Origin: an uncultured Lachnospiraceae bacterium
GTDB lineage: Bacteria > Bacillota > Clostridia > Lachnospirales > Lachnospiraceae
Reading direction: 5' to 3'
Length of the DNA stretch: 37,934 nt
NCBI GenBank assembly: GCA_947564735.1
Contig: CANOEC010000037.1
Coordinates: 1 to 37,934, forward strand
The notes beneath the pieces were generated by a model that saw only the letters and a program-made list of their open reading frames with translations, was not told the origin of the DNA and made no database searches. The translations under genes were made by a program, and so were the position numbers. Each line of letters begins with the position of its first letter. Positions within the stretch are counted from its first letter, which is position 1. Positions 24,288 to 36,508 of the stretch are shown here, one piece after another.

Positions 24288-24668
24288 ATGGCAAAATTAT
24301 CTACTCAGGAATTGATTGATGCAATCAAAGAGCTGACAGTATTGGAATTAAATGATTTGGTTAAAGCTTGTGAAGAAGAGTTCGGCGTATCTGCAGCAGC
24401 AGGTGTAGTCGTTGCAGCAGCAGGCGGTGATGCAGGTGCGGCAGCAGCAGAGGAGAAGACAGAGTTCGACGTTGAGCTGACAGAAGTTGGTCCTAACAAG
24501 GTTAAGGTTATCAAGGTTGTTCGTGAAGTAACAGGTCTTGGTCTGAAGGAAGCAAAAGACTTAGTTGATTCTGCTCCGAAGGTACTCAAAGAGGCAGCTT
24601 CCAAGGAAGAGGCGGATGACATTAAGGCTAAGTTAGAAGCTGAGGGCGCTAAAGCTACTTTGAAATAA
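24288..24668 (+). CDS. rplL: Ribosomal protein bL12 (L7/L12)
   Basis: A 126-aa protein of the stalk that recruits translation GTPases. N-terminal dimerisation domain ([20 protein letters not shown]), an Ala/Gly-rich hinge ([20 protein letters not shown]) and the C-terminal domain ending [20 protein letters not shown]-like are all as expected. GGAGG precedes the ATG. It is 60 bases after rplJ. Confidence 0.98.
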   Translation: MAKLSTQELIDAIKELTVLELNDLVKACEEEFGVSAAAGVVVAAAGGDAGAAAAEEKTEFDVELTEVGPNKVKVIKVVREVTGLGLKEAKDLVDSAPKVLKEAASKEEADDIKAKLEAEGAKATLK

Positions 24669-24696
24669 TCCGGTTGGATTATGATAAGTACGAAGG

Positions 24697-24735
24697 ACCG
24701 TTCATTGCCGGCACATGCTTGCAATGAGCGGTTTT
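24697..24735 (+). terminator. Terminator of rplJ-rplL
   Basis: ACCG-TTCATTGC pairs with GCAATGAGCGGT around a 13-base loop (one internal mismatch), followed by TTTTG. It lies 28 bases after the rplL stop. The rest of the 24669-24981 gap holds the rpoB promoter and leader; nothing else is visible. Confidence 0.7.
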
Positions 24736-24848
24736 GTGCTTTTGCAAATCGCACATATCTGTTTTTCGTTCCGACGCCGATAGGGAGTCGGGATTCAAGA
24801 GACATTTCGGAATTAAGAAACATTAAGAAATATTTCACAAAATAATCG

Positions 24849-24877
24849 TTGACTCCCCAAAAAGTTTGTAGTAGAAT
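24849..24877 (+). promoter_or_regulatory. Sigma-A promoter of rpoB-rpoC
   Basis: TTGACT (24849-24854), 17 bases, TAGAAT (24872-24877); leads into a leader of about 100 bases with no clear stem. Confidence 0.82.
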
Positions 24878-24981
24878 GGATAATGCACTATTGTGGTGTG
24901 GTATGCTTATTTGGATTATCGTTTCCGACTGAAAAGCAATCTGGTAAGCACTAAATCATAAAGAACGGGGTGAAATTGTCG

Positions 24982-27900
24982 ATGGAAAAGAACAGGATTC
25001 GCAAGACTGCCGCCGGCAGAAATACGCGTATGACCTATGCACGACAGAAGGAAGTTCTGGAAATGCCAAATCTGATAGAGGTTCAGAAGAATTCCTATCA
25101 ATGGTTTCTGGATGAGGGCTTGAAAGAAGTTTTCGATGACATCTCTCCGATTTCAGACTATAGCGGACACTTAAGTCTGGAGTTCGTAGATTTCGAGTTA
25201 TGCGAAGAAGATGTAAAGTATTCTATTGAAAAATGTAAGGAAAGAGATGCTACTTATGCGGCGCCCCTTAAGGTCAAAGTACGTTTGATTAATAAGGAGA
25301 AAGACGAAATTACAGAGCATGAGATTTTCATGGGTGATCTTCCGCTTATGACGCAGACAGGCACTTTTGTCATCAACGGTGCAGAGCGTGTTATCGTCAG
25401 CCAGCTAGTGCGTTCTCCGGGCATTTATTATGGAATCGGACATGATAAAATCGGTAAGAGATTGTTTTCTTCTACGGTTATCCCAAACCGCGGCGCATGG
25501 TTGGAGTATGAGACAGACTCCAATGATGTGTTTTATGTGCGCGTTGACAGGACGAGAAAGGTTCCGATTACCGTTTTGATCCGTGCGCTTGGCGTTGGTT
25601 CCAACGATGAAATCAGAGAACTTTTCGGTGATGAGCCGAAGATTGAAGCCAGCTTTATGAAGGATACTTCCGAGAATTATCAGGAAGGTCTGTTGGAATT
25701 ATATAAGAAAATCCGTCCGGGCGAGCCTCTTAGCGTAGAGAGTGCGGAGAGCCTGATTATGTCCATGTTTTTTGACCCCAGAAGATATGATCTTGCGAAA
25801 GTCGGCAGATATAAATTTAACAAGAAATTGATGTTCAGAAACAGAATCAGGCACCATATTCTTGCGGAGGATGTGGTAGATACTCTGACAGGTGAAGTGT
25901 TGGCAAAGGCAGGAGAAAAGGTATCGGCTGAGCTTGCTGATGCCATTCAGAATGCAGCGATCCCGTTTGTTTGGATTCAGACTGAGGAAAAGAACGTCAA
26001 GGTTCTTTCTAATATGATGGTAGATATTACGAACTTTGTGGACTGCAATCCAAGTGAGTTAGGCATCACGGAACTGGTGTATTATCCTGTGTTACAGCAG
26101 ATTCTGCAGGAGTACAGCGAGGATCCGGAGATGCTTGCCGAGGCTATCCAGAAGAATGTGCATGAGCTGATTCCGAAACATATTACGAAAGAAGATATCC
26201 TTGCTTCTATTAATTATAATATTCATCTGGAGTATGGAATCGGTAACGATGACGATATTGACCACTTGGGCAACAGGCGTATCCGTGCGGTCGGTGAGCT
26301 GTTACAGAATCAGTATCGTATCGGTTTATCCAGATTAGAGAGAGTGGTACGTGAGAGAATGACGACGCATGACGCGGAGGAAATTTCGCCGCAGGTGCTC
26401 ATCAATATCAAACCGGTACAGGCTGCTGTGAAAGAGTTCTTTGGTTCTTCACAGTTGTCACAGTTCATGGATCAGAATAACCCGTTAGGTGAGCTGACGC
26501 ATAAGAGACGTCTTTCCGCACTCGGACCGGGTGGTTTGTCGAGAGACAGAGCCGGATTTGAGGTGCGTGACGTACACTATACACATTACGGAAGAATGTG
26601 CCCGATTGAGACGCCGGAAGGTCCGAACATCGGTCTGATTAACTCTCTTGCATCCTATGCAAGAATTAATGTGTACGGTTTTGTGGAGGCGCCTTATCGT
26701 GAGATTGACAAGTCGGACCCGCAGAATCCGCGGGTGACGGACAGAGTTGTCTATATGACTGCGGATGAAGAGGATAACTATCATGTGGCGCAGGCATCTG
26801 CACCGCTTGATGAGAATGGATACTTTAAGCGCAACAATGTATCCGGACGTTATAGGGAAGAGACACAGGAATATCCGAAGGCGATGTTTGACTATATGGA
26901 TGTATCGCCTAAAATGGTATTTTCCGTGGCGACAGCATTGATTCCGTTCTTACAGAACGATGATGCGAACCGTGCATTGATGGGGTCCAACATGCAAAGA
27001 CAGGCAGTGCCGCTTCTTTTCACGGAGGCGCCTACAGTTGGTACGGGTATGGAGCCTAAGGCAGCCGTTGACTCCGGTGTCTGTGTAGTGGCAAAGAAAG
27101 CAGGTACGATTGATTACGTATCCTCCGACATGATTAGAATGACTTATGACGATGGCGAGAAGGATGAATATCATCTGACCAAATTCTCCAGAAGTAACCA
27201 GTCTAACTGTTATAATCAGAAGCCGGTTGTCTTTAAGGGAAACCATGTGGCGCAGGGCGAAGTGATTGCCGATGGTCCGTCTACGGATGGCGGCGAGCTG
27301 GCGCTTGGTAAGAATCCGCTGATCGGTTTTATGACATGGGAGGGCTACAACTACGAGGATGCGGTACTTTTAAGTGAGAGACTGGTGCAGGAGGATGTCT
27401 ATACTTCCGTGCACATTGAGGAATATGAAGCGGAGGCGCGTGACACGAAATTAGGACCGGAAGAGATTACGAGAGACGTTCCGGGTGTCGGTGACGATGC
27501 GCTCAAAGATTTGGATGACAGGGGTATTATCCGCATCGGAGCAGAGGTTCGTGCAGGAGATATATTGGTCGGCAAGGTTACGCCGAAGGGCGAGACGGAG
27601 CTGACGGCGGAAGAGAGACTGCTTCGTGCGATTTTTGGTGAAAAGGCGAGAGAGGTAAGGGATACTTCCTTGAAGGTGCCTCACGGAGAATATGGTATTG
27701 TTGTGGACGCCAAGGTATTTACAAGGGAGAATGGCGACGAGCTGTCTCCGGGTGTCAATCAGGCAGTGCGTATTTATATTGCACAGAAGAGAAAGATTTC
27801 GGTGGGCGATAAGATGGCTGGCCGTCACGGTAACAAGGGTGTTGTATCCCGCGTGCTTCCGGTGGAGGATATGCCTTATCTGCCGAACGGACGTCCGCTG

Positions 27901-28851
27901 GATATCGTGCTGAACCCGTTGGGCGTGCCTTCGCGTATGAATATCGGACAGGTGCTTGAGATTCACTTGTCGCTGGCGGCAAAGGCGCTCGGCTTCAACG
28001 TGGCAACGCCGGTGTTTGACGGTGCGAAGGAGGACGATATCGCCGATACGCTGGAATTGGCGAATGACTATGTGAATCTTGAATGGGAAGAGTTCGAGAA
28101 GAAGCATAAAGATGATTTATCGGATGAGATTATGGAATATCTGTACGAAAACAGAGACCATCGTGAAGTATGGAAAGGCGTAGAGATTTCCAGAGACGGT
28201 AAAGTAAAGCTGCGTGACGGCAGAACCGGAGAATATTTCGATTCACCGGTTACCATCGGACACATGCATTATCTGAAGCTGCATCATCTGGTAGACGATA
28301 AGATTCACGCCCGTTCTACGGGTCCTTACTCCTTGGTAACGCAGCAGCCGTTAGGCGGTAAAGCGCAGTTTGGTGGACAGCGTTTCGGAGAAATGGAAGT
28401 ATGGGCGTTGGAGGCATATGGAGCCGCCTATACATTGCAGGAAATCTTAACGGTGAAGTCCGACGATGTAGTAGGACGTGTTAAGACCTATGAGGCAATT
28501 ATCAAAGGGGACAACATTCCTGAACCCGGTGTGCCCGAATCCTTCAAGGTACTCCTTAAGGAATTACAGTCTCTTGGTCTGGATGTGAGAGTGCTCCGCG
28601 ATGACCAGACAGAAGTAGAGATTATGGAAACCATCGATTATGGCGAGAGCGATTACCGTTATGAAATTGAGGGCGATTCCAGAAATTACGATTATGAAAA
28701 GGATTCTCTTGGTTCCATGGGATACCAGAAGCAGGAATTTGACGAGGACAGCGGTGAACTTGTATCCAGCGAGGAAGAAGAGGAAGAACTCGCAGAAGAC
28801 GATTTGGAGATGGATGCTGATTTCGTGGAAGAGAGCAGTGAGATTTTCTAA
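24982..28851 (+). CDS. rpoB: RNA polymerase beta subunit
   Basis: A 1289-aa core RNA polymerase subunit. Start [22 protein letters not shown] at ATG 24982 (a GTG at 24970 is in frame, but the GGGGTG site fits 24982). The rifampicin region ([33 protein letters not shown]) looks wild type. [13 protein letters not shown] and [13 protein letters not shown] follow. The C-terminus extends as an acidic tail ([20 protein letters not shown]) beyond the [20 protein letters not shown] core. It has its own promoter and is co-transcribed with rpoC. Confidence 0.98.
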   Translation: MEKNRIRKTAAGRNTRMTYARQKEVLEMPNLIEVQKNSYQWFLDEGLKEVFDDISPISDYSGHLSLEFVDFELCEEDVKYSIEKCKERDATYAAPLKVKVRLINKEKDEITEHEIFMGDLPLMTQTGTFVINGAERVIVSQLVRSPGIYYGIGHDKIGKRLFSSTVIPNRGAWLEYETDSNDVFYVRVDRTRKVPITVLIRALGVGSNDEIRELFGDEPKIEASFMKDTSENYQEGLLELYKKIRPGEPLSVESAESLIMSMFFDPRRYDLAKVGRYKFNKKLMFRNRIRHHILAEDVVDTLTGEVLAKAGEKVSAELADAIQNAAIPFVWIQTEEKNVKVLSNMMVDITNFVDCNPSELGITELVYYPVLQQILQEYSEDPEMLAEAIQKNVHELIPKHITKEDILASINYNIHLEYGIGNDDDIDHLGNRRIRAVGELLQNQYRIGLSRLERVVRERMTTHDAEEISPQVLINIKPVQAAVKEFFGSSQLSQFMDQNNPLGELTHKRRLSALGPGGLSRDRAGFEVRDVHYTHYGRMCPIETPEGPNIGLINSLASYARINVYGFVEAPYREIDKSDPQNPRVTDRVVYMTADEEDNYHVAQASAPLDENGYFKRNNVSGRYREETQEYPKAMFDYMDVSPKMVFSVATALIPFLQNDDANRALMGSNMQRQAVPLLFTEAPTVGTGMEPKAAVDSGVCVVAKKAGTIDYVSSDMIRMTYDDGEKDEYHLTKFSRSNQSNCYNQKPVVFKGNHVAQGEVIADGPSTDGGELALGKNPLIGFMTWEGYNYEDAVLLSERLVQEDVYTSVHIEEYEAEARDTKLGPEEITRDVPGVGDDALKDLDDRGIIRIGAEVRAGDILVGKVTPKGETELTAEERLLRAIFGEKAREVRDTSLKVPHGEYGIVVDAKVFTRENGDELSPGVNQAVRIYIAQKRKISVGDKMAGRHGNKGVVSRVLPVEDMPYLPNGRPLDIVLNPLGVPSRMNIGQVLEIHLSLAAKALGFNVATPVFDGAKEDDIADTLELANDYVNLEWEEFEKKHKDDLSDEIMEYLYENRDHREVWKGVEISRDGKVKLRDGRTGEYFDSPVTIGHMHYLKLHHLVDDKIHARSTGPYSLVTQQPLGGKAQFGGQRFGEMEVWALEAYGAAYTLQEILTVKSDDVVGRVKTYEAIIKGDNIPEPGVPESFKVLLKELQSLGLDVRVLRDDQTEVEIMETIDYGESDYRYEIEGDSRNYDYEKDSLGSMGYQKQEFDEDSGELVSSEEEEEELAEDDLEMDADFVEESSEIF

Positions 28852-28906
28852 GACGTCATAGGACGCCACCTAAATATAGAATCTGGAAGGAGAACGGTGA
28901 TATAAG

Positions 28907-31900
28907 ATGTCGGAAATGAAACAAGAAACTTATCAACCTATGACATTCGATGCCATTAAGATTGGCTTGGCATCACCCGAGAAAATCAGAGAATGGTCGA
29001 GAGGCGAAGTAACAAAGCCGGAAACCATTAACTATAGAACATTAAAGCCTGAGAAAGAAGGGTTGTTTTGCGAGAGGATTTTCGGACCCAGCAAAGACTG
29101 GGAGTGTCACTGCGGCAAGTATAAGAAAATCAGATATAAGGGCGTTGTCTGTGACCGATGCGGCGTGGAAGTTACCAAGGCGAGCGTTCGTAGAGAGCGT
29201 ATGGGACATATTGAACTGGCAGCGCCGGTTTCCCATATCTGGTATTTCAAGGGAATTCCGAGCCGTATGGGGCTGATTCTCGATTTATCTCCGAGAGTAT
29301 TGGAGAAGGTGCTGTATTTTGCTTCCTATATTGTGCTGGACGGCGGAGAGAGCGATCTGGAATATAAGCAGGTACTCTCCGAGAAAGAGTATCAGGATGC
29401 CAGAGAAGCATGGGGCAATAAGTTCCGTGTGGGAATGGGAGCCGAGGCAATCAAAGAACTTTTGCAGGCAATCGATTTGGAGGCGGAAGCTGTAGAGTTA
29501 AAAGAAGGACTGCGTGATTCTACCGGTCAGAAGCGTGCCCGCATCATCAAAAGACTGGAAGTGGTAGAAGCTTTCAGAGAGTCCGGGAACCAGCCGGAGT
29601 GGATGATTATGGATGCGATTCCGGTTATCCCGCCGGATCTTCGTCCGATGGTACAGCTGGACGGCGGTCGTTTTGCAACGAGTGACTTAAATGATTTATA
29701 TAGAAGAATTATCAACAGAAATAACCGTCTGAAGAGACTGTTAGAACTTGGTGCGCCGGATATCATCGTCCGTAATGAGAAGAGAATGCTGCAGGAAGCG
29801 GTGGACGCTCTGATTGATAACGGCAGAAGAGGACGTCCGGTTACGGGACCCGGCAACAGGGCACTTAAGTCTCTGTCAGATATGTTAAAAGGTAAATCCG
29901 GTCGTTTCCGTCAGAATCTGCTTGGTAAACGTGTGGATTATTCGGGACGTTCCGTTATTGTGGTAGGACCGGAGCTGAAGATTTACCAGTGCGGTCTGCC
30001 AAAAGAGATGGCAATCGAGCTGTTTAAACCTTTTGTTATGAAAGAGCTGGTGTCCAGAGGAATTTCCCAGAACATCAAGAACGCCAAGAAGCTTGTGGAG
30101 AGACTGGACACGCAGGTGTGGGATGTGCTGGAGGAAGTCATCAAAGAACATCCGGTTATGCTAAACCGTGCGCCTACGCTGCACAGACTCGGTATTCAGG
30201 CGTTTGAGCCGATTCTGGTGGAAGGTAAGGCAATCAAGCTGCATCCGCTTGTATGTACCGCTTTTAATGCGGACTTTGACGGCGACCAGATGGCAGTCCA
30301 TCTGCCGTTATCCGTGGAAGCGCAGGCGGAATGCCGTTTCCTGCTTCTTTCACCGAACAACCTGTTAAAGCCGTCAGACGGCGGTCCGGTAGCCGTTCCC
30401 TCACAGGATATGGTGCTTGGCATTTACTATCTGACGCAGGAGCGGCCCGGTGCAGTCGGAGAAGGCAAGTTCTTTAAGAATGTAAACGAGGCGATTCTGG
30501 CTTATGAGAACGGGGCATGTACACTGCATACGAGAATCACGGTCAGAGTCAGCAGAAAGACGCCCGACGGGGAGACAATTACCGGCAATGTAGAGTCTAC
30601 ACTCGGAAGATTTTTGTTCAATGAAATTCTTCCGCAGGATTTGGGATATGTGGACAGAACAAATCCGGAAGACCTGCTCAAACTGGAAGTGGATTTCCAT
30701 GTGGGTAAGAAGCAGTTAAAACAGATTTTGGAGAAGGTCATTAATATCCATGGTGCGGTAAAGACCGCGGAAGTGCTTGACCTGATTAAATCGACAGGAT
30801 ATAAATATTCGACCAGAGCGGCGATGACGGTATCCATTTCCGAGATGACCGTGCCGGCGAAGAAGGCGGAGATGCTTGAGGCGGCACAGGCTACGGTTGA
30901 TAAGATTTCCGTGAACTTCAGACGTGGTCTGATTACCGAAGAGGAGAGATATCGTGCTGTTGTGGAAACATGGAACGAGACGGATAAAGAGCTGACGGAG
31001 GTTCTGCTGGCAGGTCTGGATAAGTACAACAACATCTTTATGATGGCTGACTCCGGCGCCCGTGGTTCCAACCAGCAGATTAAGCAGCTTGCAGGTATGC
31101 GTGGACTGATGGCAGATACAACCGGTAGGACAATCGAGCTGCCAATCAAGTCAAATTTCCGTGAAGGTCTGGACGTACTGGAATACTTTATGTCTGCGCA
31201 TGGCGCGCGTAAGGGTCTGTCCGATACGGCGCTGCGTACAGCCGATTCCGGTTATCTGACAAGACGTATGGTTGATGTATCTCAGGAATTGATTATCCGT
31301 GAGACCGACTGTTGTGAAGGAAAAGAAGAGATTCCGGGTATTGTTGTCAAAGCGTTTATGGACGGAAAAGAGACCATTGAAGGCTTGAGCGACAGAATTA
31401 CAGGGCGTTTCTCCTGTGAAGATATCAAAGATAAAGACGGCAAGATGATCGTTAAGAGAAATCATATGATCACGCCTGCCCGTGCGGCAAAGATTTTGAG
31501 CGTAGGCGTCAACGAGAAGGGTGAGCCGATCGAGGAAGTGAAGATTCGTACCATACTGACATGCCGTTCCCATGTGGGAATCTGTGCGAAGTGCTACGGT
31601 GCGAATATGGCGACCGGTGAAGCCGTTCAGGTCGGCGAGGCTGTCGGCATCATTGCGGCGCAGTCTATCGGTGAGCCGGGTACACAGCTTACGATGCGTA
31701 CCTTCCATGCGGGCGGCGTTGCCGGCGATGATATCACGCAGGGTCTTCCCCGTGTAGAGGAGCTTTTTGAGGCGCGTAAGCCGAAAGGTCTGGCAATTAT
31801 CGCAGAATTTGGCGGTGTGGCTACAATTAAAGATACGAAGAAGAAGAGAGAAGTCGTGATTACCAACGACGAGACAGGCGAATCCAAGACCTACCTCATC

Positions 31901-32650
31901 TCTTACGGTTCCAGAATCAAGATTATGGACGGAGATGTGCTAGAGGCAGGTGACGAGCTGACAGAAGGAAGCGTAAATCCGCATGACCTTTTGAAAATTA
32001 AAGGTATCCGTGCAGTTCAGGATTATATGCTGCGCGAAGTACAGCGTGTTTACCGCCTGCAGGGCGTTGATATCGCGGATAAGCATATCGAAGTGATCGT
32101 GCGCCAGATGCTCAAGAAGGTGCGCATCGAAAACAGCGGAGATACGGATTTCTTACCGGGAACGCTGGTAGACGTCCTCGATTATGAGGATATGAATGAG
32201 GAGCTTGTAAAGGCAGGCAAAGAGCCGGCGGAAGGCAAACAGATTCTGCTTGGTATTACAAAAGCGGCGCTGGCAACCGATTCCTTCTTGTCCGCAGCCT
32301 CCTTCCAAGAGACGACGAAGGTGCTGACAGAAGCGGCAATCAAGGGTAAAGTCGATTCGCTGATTGGTCTGAAAGAAAATGTTATCATTGGTAAGCTGAT
32401 TCCGGCAGGAACGGGCATGAAGCGTTACAGGGATACGACGCTGAGCACTGACGAGAACCTGCTGAGCCGTCTGGCAGCGGATGACGAGCTGAGCTTTGAT
32501 GACGGATTCGATCAGGATGACGATATTGATGAAGTGGATGAAATCGAAGAGCTTGACGATTTCGATGATGCGGATGATATGGATGCAATCGATACGGAAG
32601 AGGACGAGACAGCCGATATGCTGGAAGCGGAGATGGAAGTCGTAGAATAG
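28907..32650 (+). CDS. rpoC: RNA polymerase beta-prime subunit
   Basis: A 1247-aa catalytic subunit. N-terminal zinc ribbon ([20 protein letters not shown]), bridge and active-site motif [12 protein letters not shown], and the second zinc site near [13 protein letters not shown] are all intact. The last ~56 residues are strongly acidic (from [15 protein letters not shown] on), longer than usual. GGTGAT precedes the ATG, 55 bases after rpoB. A terminator downstream overlaps the next promoter. Confidence 0.98.
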   Translation: MSEMKQETYQPMTFDAIKIGLASPEKIREWSRGEVTKPETINYRTLKPEKEGLFCERIFGPSKDWECHCGKYKKIRYKGVVCDRCGVEVTKASVRRERMGHIELAAPVSHIWYFKGIPSRMGLILDLSPRVLEKVLYFASYIVLDGGESDLEYKQVLSEKEYQDAREAWGNKFRVGMGAEAIKELLQAIDLEAEAVELKEGLRDSTGQKRARIIKRLEVVEAFRESGNQPEWMIMDAIPVIPPDLRPMVQLDGGRFATSDLNDLYRRIINRNNRLKRLLELGAPDIIVRNEKRMLQEAVDALIDNGRRGRPVTGPGNRALKSLSDMLKGKSGRFRQNLLGKRVDYSGRSVIVVGPELKIYQCGLPKEMAIELFKPFVMKELVSRGISQNIKNAKKLVERLDTQVWDVLEEVIKEHPVMLNRAPTLHRLGIQAFEPILVEGKAIKLHPLVCTAFNADFDGDQMAVHLPLSVEAQAECRFLLLSPNNLLKPSDGGPVAVPSQDMVLGIYYLTQERPGAVGEGKFFKNVNEAILAYENGACTLHTRITVRVSRKTPDGETITGNVESTLGRFLFNEILPQDLGYVDRTNPEDLLKLEVDFHVGKKQLKQILEKVINIHGAVKTAEVLDLIKSTGYKYSTRAAMTVSISEMTVPAKKAEMLEAAQATVDKISVNFRRGLITEEERYRAVVETWNETDKELTEVLLAGLDKYNNIFMMADSGARGSNQQIKQLAGMRGLMADTTGRTIELPIKSNFREGLDVLEYFMSAHGARKGLSDTALRTADSGYLTRRMVDVSQELIIRETDCCEGKEEIPGIVVKAFMDGKETIEGLSDRITGRFSCEDIKDKDGKMIVKRNHMITPARAAKILSVGVNEKGEPIEEVKIRTILTCRSHVGICAKCYGANMATGEAVQVGEAVGIIAAQSIGEPGTQLTMRTFHAGGVAGDDITQGLPRVEELFEARKPKGLAIIAEFGGVATIKDTKKKREVVITNDETGESKTYLISYGSRIKIMDGDVLEAGDELTEGSVNPHDLLKIKGIRAVQDYMLREVQRVYRLQGVDIADKHIEVIVRQMLKKVRIENSGDTDFLPGTLVDVLDYEDMNEELVKAGKEPAEGKQILLGITKAALATDSFLSAASFQETTKVLTEAAIKGKVDSLIGLKENVIIGKLIPAGTGMKRYRDTTLSTDENLLSRLAADDELSFDDGFDQDDDIDEVDEIEELDDFDDADDMDAIDTEEDETADMLEAEMEVVE

Positions 32651-32705
32651 CCGTAAATAGGAGAAATCCCGAATCAATTCAAGGGAGAAATCCACAAAAA
32701 ATGTA

Positions 32706-32734
32706 TTGACAATGCATTCACGGGCAAGTATACT
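32706..32734 (+). promoter_or_regulatory. Consensus sigma-A promoter of the str operon
   Basis: TTGACA (32706-32711), 17 bases, TATACT (32729-32734). Transcription should begin near 32741, inside the loop of the terminator described next. Confidence 0.92.
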
Positions 32735-32765
32735 ATTTGAGTGTGCACCGTGAATGCATTTTTTT
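32711..32765 (+). terminator. rpoC terminator that encloses the rpsL promoter
   Basis: A perfect 13-bp stem: AATGCATTCACGG (32711-32723) and its complement (32748-32760), a 24-base loop, then a T run (32759-32765). RNA arriving from rpoC contains both arms and can terminate. RNA starting at about 32741 lacks the left arm and cannot. Confidence 0.85.
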
Positions 32766-32819
32766 GTGTTGCATACAGTATTATCAGGCATACAGTTTAT
32801 ATCATAGGAGGTGAAAAGA

Positions 32820-33239
32820 ATGCCAACATTTAACCAGTTAGTCAGAAAAGGACGTCAGACATCCGTAAAGAAGTCAACCGCACCTGCTTTGTTGAAAGGT
32901 TATAATTCCCTTCACAAGACGGCAACCGAGACGGCTTCTCCGCAGAAGAGAGGTGTCTGCACTGCTGTAAAAACAGCAACGCCTAAGAAGCCTAACTCCG
33001 CACTCAGAAAAATCGCCAGAGTACGTCTTTCCAACGGAATCGAGGTTACAAGCTATATTCCGGGTGAAGGACATAACTTGCAGGAGCATAGCGTTGTTTT
33101 GATCCGTGGCGGAAGAGTAAAGGACTTACCCGGTACAAGATACCACATTATCAGAGGTACGCTGGATACTGCGGGAGTTGCAAACAGAAAGCAGGCTCGT
33201 TCTAAGTACGGCGCTAAGAGACCGAAAGCTGGAAAGTAG
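32820..33239 (+). CDS. rpsL: Ribosomal protein uS12
   Basis: A 139-aa decoding-site protein. [13 protein letters not shown], the [17 protein letters not shown] loop and [13 protein letters not shown] match the family, with the usual lysines of the streptomycin-sensitive type. AGGAGGTG precedes ATG 32820; the GTG nine bases earlier is not used. It is first in rpsL-rpsG-fusA-tuf. Confidence 0.98.
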   Translation: MPTFNQLVRKGRQTSVKKSTAPALLKGYNSLHKTATETASPQKRGVCTAVKTATPKKPNSALRKIARVRLSNGIEVTSYIPGEGHNLQEHSVVLIRGGRVKDLPGTRYHIIRGTLDTAGVANRKQARSKYGAKRPKAGK

Positions 33240-33395
33240 GTCATGTGCTTTAGTACCACAAACAGAACTAATTTAGTGTTGGGATTCTTATAGAGAATAG
33301 AAGTTTTCCGGAGACGAAATGTTACGGAGCAGATTTTTTTTCAGGGAAAACCGCACGAACACATTGAATTAGAGGACACATGTGAGTACCGATGA

Positions 33396-33896
<501 letters not shown>

Positions 33897-33900
33897 TAAA

Positions 33901-33981
33901 ACGAGAAGATTTTCTAAGGCGGCAAAAGACGCTGCCTAACAAAATCTAAGTCTCGTTTAGAAGAAATCTGATGATTTCTTC
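33901..33981 (+). repeat. Long stem-loop and second palindrome before fusA
   Basis: 33901-33956 folds as a nested stem: ACGAGA/TCTCGT, GATTTT/AAAATC and AGGCGGC/GCTGCCT, with a 7-base loop. Next, GAAGAAATC pairs with GATTTCTTC (33960-33981). The preceding GTTTAGAAGAA also occurs in the 63-bp repeats at 21540, so this is probably a repeat copy. Confidence 0.75.
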
Positions 33982-34013
33982 CGTGTTTGGACAAATATAA
34001 GGAGGAAAGAACC

Positions 34014-36131
34014 TTGGCTGGAAGAGAATATCCGTTGGAGAGAACCAGAAATATAGGTATTATGGCGCATATCGATGCCGGTAAAACGACATTGACAGAG
34101 CGTATCTTATATTATACTGGCGTAAACTACAAGATTGGTGATACTCATGAAGGTACTGCTACCATGGACTGGATGGAGCAGGAGCAGGAAAGAGGTATTA
34201 CCATCACATCAGCCGCTACGACATGCCACTGGACTTTGGAAGAGAACTGTAAACCGAAGGAAGGCGCATTAGAGCATCGTATCAATATCATTGATACTCC
34301 CGGTCACGTTGACTTTACTGTAGAAGTTGAGCGTTCACTCCGCGTACTTGATGGCGCCGTAGGCGTATTTTGTGCAAAGGGTGGTGTTGAACCACAGTCA
34401 GAGAACGTATGGAGACAGGCTGATACCTACAATGTACCGAGAATGGCATTTATCAATAAGATGGATATCTTAGGAGCTAATTTCTACGGTGCAGTAGACC
34501 AGATTAGAAACAGATTAGGTAAAAATGCTATCATCCTTCAGCTTCCGATTGGTAAAGAGGATGATTTCAAGGGAATCATCGACTTGTTTGAGATGAAGGC
34601 CTATATCTACAATGATAATAAAGGTGAAGATATCACAATCACAGAGATTCCGGCAGACATGGCGGATGACGCGGCACTCTATCATGATGAGCTGGTAGAG
34701 AAAGTCTGCGAATTGGATGATGACCTTACAATGATGTATCTGGAAGGTGAAGAACCTTCTGTAGAAGATATGAAGAAGGCACTACGTAAAGGTACATGCG
34801 AATGTACGGCAGTTCCCGTATGTTGTGGTTCCGCGTACAGAAATAAGGGCGTTCAGAAATTACTTGACGCAATCTTAGAGTATATGCCGGCACCCACAGA
34901 CATTCCGGCGATTAAGGGTGTAGATCCTGATGGCAATGAAGTTGAGAGACATTCGTCCGATGACGAGCCGTTCTCCGCACTTGCTTTCAAGATTATGGCA
35001 GACCCGTTCGTAGGAAAACTTGCATTCTTCCGTGTATACTCCGGTACAATGAACTCCGGTTCTTATGTATTGAATGCGACAAAAGATAAAAAAGAGCGTG
35101 TGGGACGTATCCTGCAGATGCACGCTAACAAGAGAGCCGAGCTTGATAAAGTATATTCGGGTGATATTGCCGCAGCAGTTGGATTTAAACTTACGACAAC
35201 CGGTGATACTATCTGTGACGAGCATCATCCAGTTATCTTGGAGTCCATGGAATTCCCCGAGCCGGTTATCGAGCTGGCAATCGAGCCGAAGACCAAGGCA
35301 GGTCAGGGTAAGATGGGCGAGGCGCTTGCAAAGCTTGCAGAAGAGGACCCGACGTTCCGTGCGCATACCGATCAAGAAACCGGTCAGACCATTATCGCTG
35401 GTATGGGCGAGCTGCATCTGGAGATTATCGTAGATCGTCTGCTTCGTGAATATAAAGTAGAGGCGAACGTAGGCGCTCCGCAGGTTGCTTATAAGGAGAC
35501 ATTTACAAAACCGGTTGATCAGGAATACAAATACGCAAAACAGTCCGGTGGTCGTGGACAGTACGGACATTGTAAAGTTAAGTTCGAGCCTATGGACCCG
35601 AATGGTGAAGAGACATTCAAGTATGAGTCCAGCGTAGTCGGCGGTGCGATTCCGAAGGAATATATCCCGGCAGTCGGCGAAGGTATCGAGGAAGCCTCCA
35701 AAGCAGGTATTCTGGGCGGGTTCCCTGTACTCGGCGTTCACGCCAATGTATATGACGGTTCCTACCATGAAGTCGATTCTTCCGAAATGGCATTCCATAT
35801 TGCCGGTTCCATGTGCTTCAAGGAAGCTATGAAGAAGGCAAATCCTGTGCTTCTTGAGCCTATCATGAAGGTTGAAGTTACCATGCCGGAAGAGTATATG
35901 GGCGATGTAATCGGCGATATCAATTCCCGTCGTGGACGTATCGAAGGTATGGAAGACATCGGCGGCGGCAAGATGGTGAAGGGTTATGTACCGCTTGCTG
36001 AAATGTTCGGTTATTCTACGGACTTACGTTCCAAGACACAGGGACGCGGTAACTACTCCATGTTCTTTGAGAAATACGAGCAGGTACCGAAGAGCGTACA
36101 AGAAAAAGTTCTGGCAGCTAAGGCAAAGTAA
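34014..36131 (+). CDS. fusA: Elongation factor G
   Basis: A 705-aa translocation GTPase. P-loop [35 protein letters not shown] and NKMD are present, and domains II-V follow ([30 protein letters not shown]). The start is TTG at 34014, chosen because AAGGAGG (33999-34005) is well placed; the frame opens earlier at TTG 33987 without one. It is in the str operon after rpsG. Confidence 0.97.
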   Translation: MAGREYPLERTRNIGIMAHIDAGKTTLTERILYYTGVNYKIGDTHEGTATMDWMEQEQERGITITSAATTCHWTLEENCKPKEGALEHRINIIDTPGHVDFTVEVERSLRVLDGAVGVFCAKGGVEPQSENVWRQADTYNVPRMAFINKMDILGANFYGAVDQIRNRLGKNAIILQLPIGKEDDFKGIIDLFEMKAYIYNDNKGEDITITEIPADMADDAALYHDELVEKVCELDDDLTMMYLEGEEPSVEDMKKALRKGTCECTAVPVCCGSAYRNKGVQKLLDAILEYMPAPTDIPAIKGVDPDGNEVERHSSDDEPFSALAFKIMADPFVGKLAFFRVYSGTMNSGSYVLNATKDKKERVGRILQMHANKRAELDKVYSGDIAAAVGFKLTTTGDTICDEHHPVILESMEFPEPVIELAIEPKTKAGQGKMGEALAKLAEEDPTFRAHTDQETGQTIIAGMGELHLEIIVDRLLREYKVEANVGAPQVAYKETFTKPVDQEYKYAKQSGGRGQYGHCKVKFEPMDPNGEETFKYESSVVGGAIPKEYIPAVGEGIEEASKAGILGGFPVLGVHANVYDGSYHEVDSSEMAFHIAGSMCFKEAMKKANPVLLEPIMKVEVTMPEEYMGDVIGDINSRRGRIEGMEDIGGGKMVKGYVPLAEMFGYSTDLRSKTQGRGNYSMFFEKYEQVPKSVQEKVLAAKAK

Positions 36132-36206
36132 GTGTGTTGTAACCTTATCTTGGCAAAGTCTTGGCAGCTAAAAGTGAGCAGGCTGTGTATCCTTTAGAGC
36201 AGGATT

Positions 36207-36309
36207 GGAAATGCACTGCATTTCCTTGTGTAACAGGAAATTTCTCCAAAGAGTGGAAGAGGCGAAGGCTCTTTCCAAGATAATCGGCGAAGTGGATTTC
36301 CTTGTTGTA
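36207..36309 (+). repeat. Degenerate palindromic unit (A+B) before tuf
   Basis: A GGAAATGC palindrome with loop ACT (36207-36225) precedes a GGAAATTTCTCCAAAGAGT leader, a worn hairpin A (36255-36276, loop GAA) and a worn hairpin B (about 36277-36304). TTGTTGTATGG follows, like the TTGTGGTATA end of other copies. The remaining 36132-36508 gap has the tuf promoter and nothing else evident. Confidence 0.8.
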
Positions 36310-36414
36310 TGGATTTATCCTAAAAAAATATTCAAAAATAGTCTTATATCCGCAGGCGGCTAACGATTATTTTCAAATATTCTTGTTGTTCTAAATGGTT
36401 ATGACAAATAATGC

Positions 36415-36443
36415 TTGAAAATATTGGCAATCTTTAATATAAT
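36415..36443 (+). promoter_or_regulatory. Sigma-A promoter of tuf
   Basis: TTGAAA (36415-36420), 17 bases, TATAAT (36438-36443), 66 bases before the ATG. Confidence 0.88.
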
Positions 36444-36508
36444 CAAAGATAGCTGAGTAAAGAGAAACAATTAAAAATTTATCTAGTTTTATAAGGAGGA
36501 CTTTAGAA

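Noticed and set aside
34875-35798. Long open frame opposite fusA (307 codons, minus strand)
   Set aside because: Antisense to a conserved gene, no ribosome site, composition unlike a real protein.
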